Positions 24,101 through 31,793 of a stretch of DNA of 64,000 nucleotides are shown here, piece after piece. The position numbers were made by a program, and so were the translations under genes. Location of the stretch: NCBI RefSeq assembly GCF_963678635.1, contig NC_087064.1:31534369-31598368 (forward strand), in the 5' to 3' direction. The DNA comes from Symsagittifera roscoffensis (Eukaryota > Xenacoelomorpha > Acoela > Convolutidae). The notes under the pieces were generated by a model that had not been told where the DNA came from, searched no databases, and was given only the letters and a program-made list of their open reading frames with translations. The number at the start of each line of letters is the position of its first letter. Within the stretch, counting starts at the first letter, position 1.

Positions 24101-27100
24101 CAGCGGTTCTCCGTGATGTGCTGAACAGCTCCTATGTTGCCCTTTCCCTGTTGGACAAACACTTTTAAATCTTAAATTAAAGAGATATAAAACTCATTGC
24201 AATGGATGCCTAGGTAGCGCTAAGCATCCGTTAACAATTAACTGAAATATATATAGATTTAGCCACAGAGGCGGGTTTTAGAAAATAATATCGAGCATAA
24301 AAGCTTATCGTGTCAATAACTTTTGGATCTGTTACAATTACCATTCAAACCAATCCTACAATACTAATCACCTTCAAAAATATACTAACAATCAGCTCTG
24401 CTTGTTTGTCGTCTGCGCAGACCACGAATGTATCGAACTCGTCCTTGGTGTGTTTCCAGTCTGACTCAACTGCCTGGTTGTCTTTAACCATTTCTGCTAC
24501 TTTTTCCTCCAGTGATTTGATCAGACTAACGCAGAAAATTTAAACATAGCCACCATAGTTTCAAAAGTGTTGACTCAACGAAATAATACTTAAGGAAACA
24601 AGACTGCTCGTATCAGGGCGAAGCCCTGAATGTTCCGACTGCCTATTAAGCTTTATGGAACAGTAATAAAATTGAAGAAATTTTAAAAAATGAAACAAAA
24701 TGAACGCCATACAAAGTACAAAAGGATAGATGTCGCTACTTTTAACAAATCAATTATGGCAAATAAGCTTCGTTAAACCAATTTGGAACGATTTCTAAGA
24801 CAGATTAAATCTCGCTTACGCGTTAATAGCGCGAAATATATCGCGCGTTAATTGTCCCAAATTGGCCAAAATGGCAATCTTTACACCCCCATAACTTAAC
24901 GAAAAATGATCACAGGTGAAATATATTTTCAAATTTGAGCTCAGGACAACAATACCTTTCGAATGATAAAACAATTCCGTCAAAAATGGCTAGTGAAAAA
25001 GTCGAAATTTGCCTGAAAAAAAACCCAGCCCGAGCACAAATATTCCGGTACTTTCGTATCGAAAGTCAGAACAATAATACATTAACAGATTTGGTAAATT
25101 TTCATTACAGTAAAAATTCCTTAAATCAGATATGCAATTTTAAGTAAGGCGACAAAATTCAAGGAGATAGACTGAAGTCCGAAAAATCGTTTTCCCCAGA
25201 AAAAATATATTTTCAAACAGGGGCGTATCTAGGATTTTCTCGACGGGGGGGGGGGGGGGGGGATTTTCAAAAATGTTCGAAATTTTTGTCGACCTTTTTT
25301 TGAGGTCGAACGAATTGATTTTTCGAGCTCTCCCTAAGCACGGTTTAGTCCCTGTTTTGCCAAATTTTCTGCGCCGCAGGCAAAATTTTGAAAAAGCTGT
25401 CCAGAAAAGGCGTTTTTAGGCACTTTTTCGAAAATTTTGACAAAAAATCGCGTTTTTTCGGCGCGCACTCCCCTCTCAAAATTATTATATTTTAGGGTAG
25501 GTCGGCCAAAAATGGATTTCTTAAAAAGTACCAAAGGGGGGACCTTTTGGGTCGGCAGTGGGTCGAATCCCTGAGAGGAGGGCGTAACCCCCCCCCCCCC
25601 AATCCGCCCCTGTTTCCAAACATTGAAAAAAACAAGGTCCGGCGGGGACTCATACCCCGCCCCTTAGGAACCCACCGCATGTGCCATTGGAAATTTCCTA
25701 ACACTAGCCACTAATGATGCAGCTATAGATGCTAATAAATTGCCAGAGGTATAAAGAAAGAATGCCAACAAATATATATAAAACTAGTGTTAAGTACCGC
25801 GTTGAACCTCCGACAAGTAGCTTCGGAATCTCACGTACTTTCCTCTGAGCCACGGACGCTTGAGTTACGACAAACACTTTTCACCGATAAATAGAGGACA
25901 GATGCTATGAAATTACAGACCATGATTACAGCATAAGGGCTACCGAATAAGTAAACACTTTATTTGCGACTTGAGTTGGAAAAATAAAGTTGCATCGTAC
26001 TATCACACTACGCTCCACTTGTGCAATGATGTAAGGCACTAGCGAATTACTTCTCTGAAATGGTTTAACCCGGCTCCAAATTCTAGGCGAACTTGACTCC
26101 ACACATATTCCTCGAAATTTTTAAAATTGCAATTTTTCTCGCCTTGTTGAATTAAATAACTCTTACTTGTTCTGGTCAGCAACCTTCTGAGTCAGAGCAT
26201 TTTTCTCAGTCTTCAGGCTTTTGTTCTCTGCTATTATACACTCCAATTTATTCTCCAGAGCATCTTTTTTGTCTGAGTACTCTTGTCTGCGCATATCCAT
26301 TTCGTGCTCGAGTTCTTTCCGAGATGAAACTTCGTTATTCAATTCTCCTGAAATATCGAGATTGCTTTTAAAGTTCAATTAAAAGTTTGACAGATTTCGA
26401 AAAAAAAATTCGAATACAGTTGAAATCAGAAAAATTTTCAAATGAAACTATTATGATTGAAATCACGTCTTGAAGCAGTTTTTCATTTAATTAAAAACCT
26501 AACCGAAAATTTTCTTAAAGATTTCGGTTGCTACGTTGGTCGGAGCCATGCCTGAACATAAGATGGAAATGGAGACACAATTTTTGATTCCATCTTTTCC
26601 TTAGTTAAATTAAATTCCAAAACTTGCAAGACGGTGTCAAATTCGCTGTCATAGAAAATACTTCGTGGTTGTTAAGAAAAATCCAAAATACCGTCTGAAA
26701 AATATACCGGAAACTTTCGGAATATTTTTAGACGGAACACAGTGACACTGCCAATATAGCATGTTTTTTTTTCACCTCTGAGCTTGTTCAAGGCGTTGTT
26801 GACAACCTTGAGTTGCTCTTCTCTTGAGTTCAGATCAGCCGTAAGGTTCTGAATTTTGGAGACTGATTGGAAATCCTGGTTCTGTTTACCCGCTTCCACT
26901 CTTTCTAGCTTTGATTTGAGAACGGTATTCTCAGACAGTAGTTGACATATTTCATCTGTATATTTTGACGAGAATGATACCTTCTCGCTCTCCAGATTCT
27001 TCACACGTTTCCGAAGTTCCTTCGCGTGAGCTAAAAAAATACATATTAAAGTTGAACTGTCAGCTAGTTTTTCAACTATAAATCAAATAGAATTCAGACC

Positions 27101-28147
27101 AAAGGGCCTCCCTTTAGTATTATTTTATGCCATCAATTTTAGGCCGACCAACGCTTAAATTTTGCTAAAGGCGCCGCAAAAAATGCAATTTTCCGGCCTA
27201 AACCATCCATTAAGTGCCCTCAAACGGAATTTTTGACCTACTTTTTGAAATTTTGCCGCCGGCGCAGCAAATTTTGTCAAAATACGGGTCTTTATAGTAA
27301 TAAATACGATCAACCTAAAAATAATAGGTCGAAAAATCTTTGGAAAGGTTTTTTTTAATATCTCCCGAGAAAAAATCCAAGATCCTCCCCTGATTACAGG
27401 TAAACTAATAGCATCAAAATATTGCATTCATCTGCCACTGCAAAAGCCCTGATAAGTTGAACCACGAATAGTCTGAAACAAACTTTTTTGACGTAGTAAA
27501 GCTTTGCCACTTATAGGGGCTATTAAATAATATCAAAGGTCTCTCTCGGAGTTATCCCTTGTGAACAGTTCTAAGCTTTCTGAAATTTAAAGGTATCGAT
27601 CTTGAAGAAATTCAGTTGCTACGACTATAGATAAATTTTCTATAGCTGCTTATAGCTTGCACATAAACCCAGGGGCGGATCTAGGATTTTGTCAAGATTG
27701 AGGGGATGGATCAATCATTTTGAAGACATTTTTTAGGTCCCAATACATTTTCTGAATTCCCGTGTCGAGCTAAGAAAACGAATTTGGTCCACATTTATAA
27801 AGCGCCGGCAAATTTAAGCAAGTCCGCTTCTGCGTATACCTATTTAGCACTTCGTGGGGATAGCAAAGTGAACCAGAATATTTAGGTTATCCCATTGTCT
27901 TCTTCATACCTGTTTCCGAGTCACACTCCTTCAGCAGCAACTTGTACCTCTCACTCAACTTATGCGCCTGAATTCTAACTTGCTCTTCAGGCATGGAGTC
28001 GAAGTCCATTTCTGCCCCCATTGTGAAACTGGACACCGAGCAGGTAGTCGAGATATCGTCATCATCTTCGCCCAATGCTCTTGGAGTATTGTTGTTGTCG
28101 GCTGAACTGATGCCACTGGAATGTTCTTGCACTGCCGTGGCTACCAT
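21141..28147 (-). CDS. Long coiled-coil protein, split gene (8 proposed coding exons)
   Basis: I do not recognise the family. Proposed exons on the minus strand are 28147-27910, 27030-26776, 26347-26167, 24525-24390, 23890-23796, 23605-23561(?), 23141-23000 and 21347-21141. They total 1,299 nt, about 432 aa. Junctions have GT...AG ends and reading phases agree at every join except that exon 6's end is uncertain. The stronger-looking donor after 23,536 breaks the frame; the weak CA|GTTGGC at 23,561 keeps it. Residues 1-60 are acidic and Ser-rich (GEDDDDISTTCSVSS), followed by EEQVRIQAHKLSERYKLLLK. From about residue 55 to 370 the protein is charged heptad-rich coiled coil (Glu/Lys/Leu) with no Pro kinks. 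The last ~50 residues are a Ser/Arg-rich non-coiled tail. There is no signal peptide or membrane segment. A tract TTTTTTATTCGTTTCTAG just before the ATG could be an acceptor, so a 5' untranslated exon (or spliced leader) is possible. Introns are filled with transposon relics. A golgin-, kinesin-associated or centrosomal-type scaffold would be a guess. Confidence 0.7.
21612..21680 (-). mobile_element. tRNA-like SINE head
   Basis: On the minus strand it reads TGGATGAGTGGCTAGTG (A box-like), GGGACTCTAAATCTC (similar to a Lys tRNA anticodon arm) and TGGATTGAATCTG (B box-like), with tRNA-like spacing. It cannot fold as a good tRNA, so it is a relic. The adjacent + side (~21,700-21,990) resembles sequence next to the tRNA-like head at 25,795-25,862, indicating one composite repeat family. 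It lies in the last intron of the coiled-coil gene region. Confidence 0.5.
21740..22364. other. Intronic sequence, no gene seen
   Basis: AT-rich intron sequence of the coiled-coil gene. It holds a worn copy of the ATTTGCGACTTGAGTTGG repeat around 21,950-22,005 and an isolated palindromic GGTTCGAACC at 22,272. Open stretches of 66-83 codons on both strands overlap each other and show no conserved motif. Confidence 0.5.
22365..22815 (+). mobile_element. Dispersed element family X, copy B
   Basis: It shares the left end ACTGCTCGTATCAGGGTGAA and the right end CCCGAGCACAAATACTCCG then GAAAGTCGGAACAATA with copy A. It is about 90 bp shorter because of internal deletions. The left hairpin is damaged (GGGTGAAACCGTGA). 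It lies in the last intron of the coiled-coil gene. Confidence 0.7.
22905..22985. repeat. Short intronic repeat, copy 1
   Basis: ATTTGCGACTTAGGTTGG...CTTGTGCAA matches 25,960-26,030 (ATTTGCGACTTGAGTTGG...CTTGTGCAA) at roughly 75%. A weaker third copy lies near 21,950. Two of the copies lie within about 140 bp downstream of a coiled-coil exon. Confidence 0.5.
23943..24180 (+). mobile_element. tRNA-derived SINE
   Basis: The head at 23,943-24,006 has an A box-like TGGTGAAGTGGTTACG, an anticodon-arm-like CCTCTTAATTG and a B box-like GATGTTCGAGGACC. CTCTTAAT recalls tRNA-Lys(CTT). The body is GC-richer than its surroundings (GGGCACAACAGCGGTTCTCC, then CTCCTATGTTGCCC) and ends in an A/T-rich tail. 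It is inserted in an intron of the coiled-coil gene, antisense to it. tRNA cloverleaf pairing is degraded, so it is not a working tRNA gene. Confidence 0.65.
24597..25077 (+). mobile_element. Dispersed element family X, copy C
   Basis: The left end AACAAGACTGCTCGTATCAG with the perfect hairpin TCAGGGCGAAGCCCTGA, and the right end CTTTCGTATCGAAAGTCAG, match copy A. An internal AT-rich part has been deleted. It contains TATATCGCGCG-like inserts at ~24,835 not seen in copy B. It lies in the long third intron of the coiled-coil gene. Confidence 0.7.
25218..25612 (+). mobile_element. hAT-like MITE with terminal inverted repeats
   Basis: The left end CAGGGGCGTATC and right end AATCCGCCCCTG are inverted repeats (10 of 12 positions agree). 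The flanks TTTTCAAA (25,210-25,217) and TTTCCAAA (25,613-25,620) form an 8-bp target-site duplication with one mismatch. An 8-bp duplication and CAGGGG ends are typical of hAT elements. Just inside the ends lie a run of G (~25,245-25,262) and a run of C (~25,588-25,600). There is no transposase, so it is non-autonomous. It lies in an intron of the coiled-coil gene. Confidence 0.75.
25635..25718 (-). mobile_element. tRNA-like SINE head
   Basis: The minus strand shows TAGTGGCTAGTGTTAGG (A box-like) and GGGGTATGAGTCCCCGCC (B box-like, T-arm pairing preserved) about 50 nt apart. It abuts the right flank of the hAT-like MITE and is followed by another tRNA-like head at 25,795. Confidence 0.5.
25795..25862 (-). 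mobile_element. tRNA-like SINE head
   Basis: The minus strand shows CGTGGCTCAGAGG (A box-like), AGATTCCGAAGCT (anticodon-arm-like) and GGAGGTTCAACGC (B box-like). Together with the + side sequence to about 26,030 it parallels the 21,612-21,990 region, so both are probably copies of one repeat. Confidence 0.5.
25960..26030. repeat. Short intronic repeat, copy 2
   Basis: Partner of 22,905-22,985. It lies about 140 bp beyond the donor of the coiled-coil exon that ends at 26,167. Confidence 0.5.
27137..27392 (-). mobile_element. hAT-like MITE, inverted worn copy
   Basis: On the minus strand it begins CAGGGGAGGATCTTGGATT and shares internal blocks with the element at 25,218-25,612, including GGTCGGCC and the GGCGCAGCAAATTTTG/GCGCCGCAGGCAAAATTTTG region (the relative orientation of these blocks was judged by eye). 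The far end has lost its inverted repeat. It lies in the first intron of the coiled-coil gene. Confidence 0.55.
27670..27830 (+). mobile_element. hAT-like MITE, truncated copy
   Basis: It begins CAGGGGCGGATCTAGGATTT, the best version of the family's left end in this window. It then runs into diverged AT-rich sequence without a clear right end. It lies in the first intron of the coiled-coil gene. Confidence 0.55.
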
Positions 28148-28533
28148 TACAGTCTAGAAACGAATAAAAAAGTAAGAAAAAAGTTGCTGTGCAAGTAGCA
28201 AAGAATGTTTCGATCAAGTCATTTAATTGTAATAAAGAAAACATCTGAAAAACAAATAAGAAAAAAGTTCGTGATTTAGTGGGTTATTCAAATAACTATA
28301 GCTGAAAAAATTCAAGAATTCCCAAAGTTTAAAATCTGAAAGATTTGACTGAAAAACGACAAATTTTCACCGGCATTAGGCATATCTTATGATTTTTTCA
28401 AATTTTCTGGTCACGGATGAAACCATTTTATCAAGATACCATATGAGCTTTCTTTTAAGTAGTCAAAGTGCGTCAAAAAAACAACTTACGCCATAATTAT
28501 TTCCCACCACTTTTGGGGTGTATGTCGGACGAC
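28148..28533. promoter_or_regulatory. 5' region of the coiled-coil gene
   Basis: About 390 bp lie between the proposed start codon and family X copy D. On the minus strand a pyrimidine-rich tract ending in TTTCTAG lies directly before the ATG and may be a 3' splice site of an untranslated leader exon. No TATA box or other core promoter element could be singled out. Confidence 0.3.
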
Positions 28534-29022
28534 CAACAAGACTGCTAGTATGAGGGTGAAACCTTGAATGGAATGATCCGACTGCCATTTCGATTACTAA
28601 TGAATGTTTTCGATGACAATAACTGATGAGATTTATCAGATATTTTGGACCACCATTTTTTTCCAAGAACGAAGTGATCAATTTCGCGTTTACTTATTGA
28701 TTAATTAGACCAAATAGCTTGCTTCCACTTAATTTGAAACTTCTCTGACGGATCAATTCGCTACTCACTCGTTATAACGAAACACATCGCTTGGTAATTG
28801 TCCCAAATTCGCAACCTTCAAACCCCATAATTTTGCGAAAAGTGATCACTGGTGAAATATTTTTCACCAGTGACCACCCCATAGCTCATGAAAACTTATG
28901 AGCTCAATGCATCAACATCTTTCAGATTATTTAAAAAAATTCGATCAAAAGACGTTAGCTAAAAAGTTTGCAGATGAAAAACTACCCGAGCACAAATAAT
29001 TCGTCATTTTCTTCGAACAATG
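28534..29022 (+). mobile_element. Dispersed element family X, copy D (diverged)
   Basis: It retains CAACAAGACTGCTAGTATGA, TCCGACTGCC, and near the right end ACCCGAGCACAAATAATTCG. It is the most diverged copy, and the left hairpin is broken. It lies between the coiled-coil gene and the retrotransposon relic. Confidence 0.6.
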
Positions 29023-29254
29023 ACACCAGGTTGCTGAGCCATAGCTGTACCTAAGCAAGGTGAAAATAAAATACACAGGGTGTTTTTCCAACTTTCCAAC
29101 TGATTTTGACTTAGTGAAAAAAATTTCGTACGGGACCAAATGTGGTATCAAATATAATTCCTATTGGTAGTGCGGATCTCTTTAACTATTGCCCCTCTCC
29201 TTATGGCACCTAGTGCCCCTCCCTTTGCTAGAGTGCTAAATCAATCCTCCAATC
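29023..29254. other. Spacer, no feature seen
   Basis: About 230 bp between family X copy D and the retrotransposon relic. It has a pyrimidine-rich stretch (CCCCTCTCC...CCCCTCCC) near 29,195-29,225. No ORF or repeat was recognised. Confidence 0.4.
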
Positions 29255-29762
29255 TTAGGTATTTAGTCTACAGACCTTTGGGGAGTTGGCAGAAGGCAAG
29301 CTAGACTTCCGATTACGGGCGAGCTTGGGTGGAAGGATTTTTAGCACGAGAGCTTCCAGTCTCTCTTCCACGTACAGGCATCTGACAATTGTATGATCAC
29401 GCATGCTTCTTGGAGCGATATTTTTGCAAGCTCTTAGCACCTTGTAAGTTCTTGGACACTTACGGCACTGATAAAACGCTCGGGTCAATTGCAGGGTGTA
29501 TCTTTTCTTCTGCAGTCGCCTCTAGTTCTTCCTCATCTGGTGACTTTCGTTCTACTGTTACTGATTGTTCTTCGCCATTAAAAGTGCACTGCGGGTAGGC
29601 TGTCTTAAAATGCGCTTTCAGCCACCTGAGTGTCTTGTATTGCACTTTGCAACCTTTTGCTGGGAACTTTAGATCCTTTGGTACATCTACGCTAAAAAGT
29701 GACATGGCGAGTGTATCTAACTCATCTAGCGCATCATTATCAATTCTGAGATGTCTCTGCAT
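29255..29762 (-). pseudogene. Cys/His-rich C-terminal remnant, probably of the retrotransposon
   Basis: Two overlapping open frames on the minus strand (29,762-29,460 and 29,488-29,255) become one protein if a frameshift near 29,470 is allowed. The first contains a degenerate C2H2-like segment (KGCKVQYKTLRWLKAHFK followed by YPQC). The second has CRKCPRTYKVLRAC followed by basic residues. Both are downstream of, and in the same orientation as, the reverse transcriptase relic, so they are most simply its C-terminal region. I cannot match them to a known post-RT domain; a separate small zinc-finger gene is less likely. Confidence 0.45.
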
Positions 29763-29799
29763 CTCCTTTCTTTCAGCAAACTTTCTGTTACAATTTCCA

Positions 29800-30850
29800 A
29801 ATTAACAATCGACTATTTGAGGGTGTGAGTCGAATATTCCAGATTTAATGCTCTGATCCATCTTTGCCGCACACCTTGCTTTTTGGTCGAGTGAGGTTAC
29901 TGGTTCTACTTGAAGCCTCTTGATTGAAACCCACAGGTTTGCGCTTCGTACAGCCTTTTCTACTTCAATGCTTTTCAACTGAACTTTCTCTGCAATTTGG
30001 ACGTTAGCACATGTCCTCTTGCAGTCCAACTTGAGGATCATTTACCTGGACTTGTTCAGAAGTGCATTTAGTTTGTCAAAGTCGACTTTTCTGATGACTG
30101 CAGTTTCAAGCCCGTAGAGTAGTGTTGGGTTAAAAAGTCTCCACTAACAGCACTTTCGTTCTCATCCTAATTGAGCCACTTACTTCTCACAATTGCCTCA
30201 ATCTCACAATTGCATTTCTAGCGTTTCTTCAATTGTGTGCAATTGCTTCGCCAATGTATCCCTCCGCATTTAGCGAGCTGCCCAGGTCCAAAGAAATTTA
30301 CTTCCTTAACTTTTTCGCCATTAAGGTAAAAATCATTTGATCCTTCTCCATTCACTACAACCATCTCGATTTTACTTAATGAATCTCCATTCCTGATTCA
30401 GAGTATCAAGACTTCCCTGTGCCTCTTCAATTGTGCCGGACATAATCACTAAATCATCGGCATATGGAAGATGACCGATCGCTGAGCCTCTTTTCACATC
30501 TTTCTGGCACACTTCCTCAAAAACTAGATTGAAGAGAGGGGCTGATTAGGCACCCATGTCTCACTCCTCTCAAGTACGAACTTGTTCTGCTTGTCTAAAA
30601 CACATTCAGCCTGCGCATGCAGCTGCCAAATGATGCGACTCAGAGGGTTACCCAATTTTCGACTTCTTAGGGCTGTGAACAATGCTGTCTTGTTCACCGA
30701 ATCAAATGCTTTTACAAGATCTATAAAGACCAGTATCAGCTTTTTCTTTGCTCCATGTTCCTGTTGGCTCTTACTTCTGAACCCGAACTGCATATTGTCA
30801 AGTGTTTGGTCCGTGCTTCCCTCGATACCTAGTAACGATGCTCGCCCTCC
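29800..30850 (-). pseudogene. Dead non-LTR retrotransposon reverse transcriptase
   Basis: The minus strand encodes the core of a reverse transcriptase in several frames. It carries QFGFRSKS at ~30,790, palm motif A FIDLVKAFDSVN at ~30,715-30,680, a damaged motif B region with a stop where GVRQG...PLSP is expected (~30,540), then LFNLVFEEV and the catalytic YADDLVIM at ~30,465-30,440. Thumb-like GSSLNAEGYIGEAIA (~30,285) and LLYGLETAVIRK (~30,115) follow, and the RT tail continues to ~29,802. Motif A and the YADD aspartates are present, but at least two frameshifts and several stops make it inactive. Order and motifs fit a non-LTR (LINE-type) element; the clade is not assigned. The antisense open frame at 30,582-30,857 is a shadow. 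Confidence 0.8.
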
Positions 30851-31730
30851 CCCCTAAAAAGAAATTAATCAACAAATAAGCATATGAGAATTTTACACCT
30901 AGGAGCGAATCTCTCCTTTTTGGAAAAAAGGGGAATAATTGAACAGATCCGGTCGTTCTTATAATTCCAGAAAAAAAAATCAAAAAAGTTTTTTGACGAG
31001 ACTGGTCTGAATATTTCGCTATCGTCAGACCGAAATTGCTGAAAATTAACTTTCAGCCTAACTTAAAATTTCAGTTCAATTTTGTTTCAATTATTGACTA
31101 ACTAGTTTGTGAAGTTCTTGATACCGCCCCATCAAAAAAAAAAACAATTCGTTTTTTTTAAATGTGGTCAGGTGATTTTGTGCTACCAGCACAGCAACCG
31201 GATATCCTCGATTAAATATGGAATGCAATTTAAACTTCTGCTATTTCTACCTTTTGCTGTTAAAATTACTAGTGAAAGGATAATTCTTTTTAACTATCGT
31301 TTGCTTAAATTACTAATCAATTTTTACGCATTTGAACCTGAATTCCGGGCTGATTTTCCTCGTTTAAAAAGACATTGAAGATGTTTAACATAGATATAAA
31401 ACAATGGCAACATAATATGTTTTCACTAAAAGTTGGCTTAGCTAAATTCAAAGAAATTGAATTAGAACACAAATATCGAATATGAAATTGAAGAGGATTC
31501 TTGTGCCTCGAGAGCATTTGCACTCACGTACAGAAGCTTCAGGATCCATACGAAAATAGAAATGAAAAATTACTAATTCGTCATTTTTCATCAACGCTTT
31601 TTCTACAAAGAGCACCTCATGTCATAGTTATATGTCCAATTGTCAAATTTGAACACGACAATAAAACTAACAGCTCCGGTGGATTAAAATTTACACATCA
31701 AAAATAAGAGAAAAACGGTTGGTTTGAAGT
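30851..31730. other. Spacer between the retroelement relic and the SPOP-like gene
   Basis: AT-rich, with short open stretches on both strands (up to 91 codons) that lack recognisable motifs. On the minus strand TCTGTAC|GTGAGT at about 31,530 resembles a strong splice donor, but no compatible exon was found. Nothing else is supported. Confidence 0.4.
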
Positions 31731-31768
31731 TTTATTGGGACACCCAGTACTCGGGCTGAGTTTTTATT
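31731..31768 (-). terminator. Poly(A) signals of the SPOP-like gene
   Basis: AATAAA on the minus strand at 31,768-31,763 and 31,736-31,731, that is 26 and 58 bp after the stop codon. This implies a short 3' untranslated region. Confidence 0.65.
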
Positions 31769-31793
31769 TTGGGTTATTTTCGACGGTTAGTCG

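Noticed and set aside
30582-30857. 91-codon + strand frame
   Set aside because: It is antisense to the RT palm motif A region, which explains the openness.
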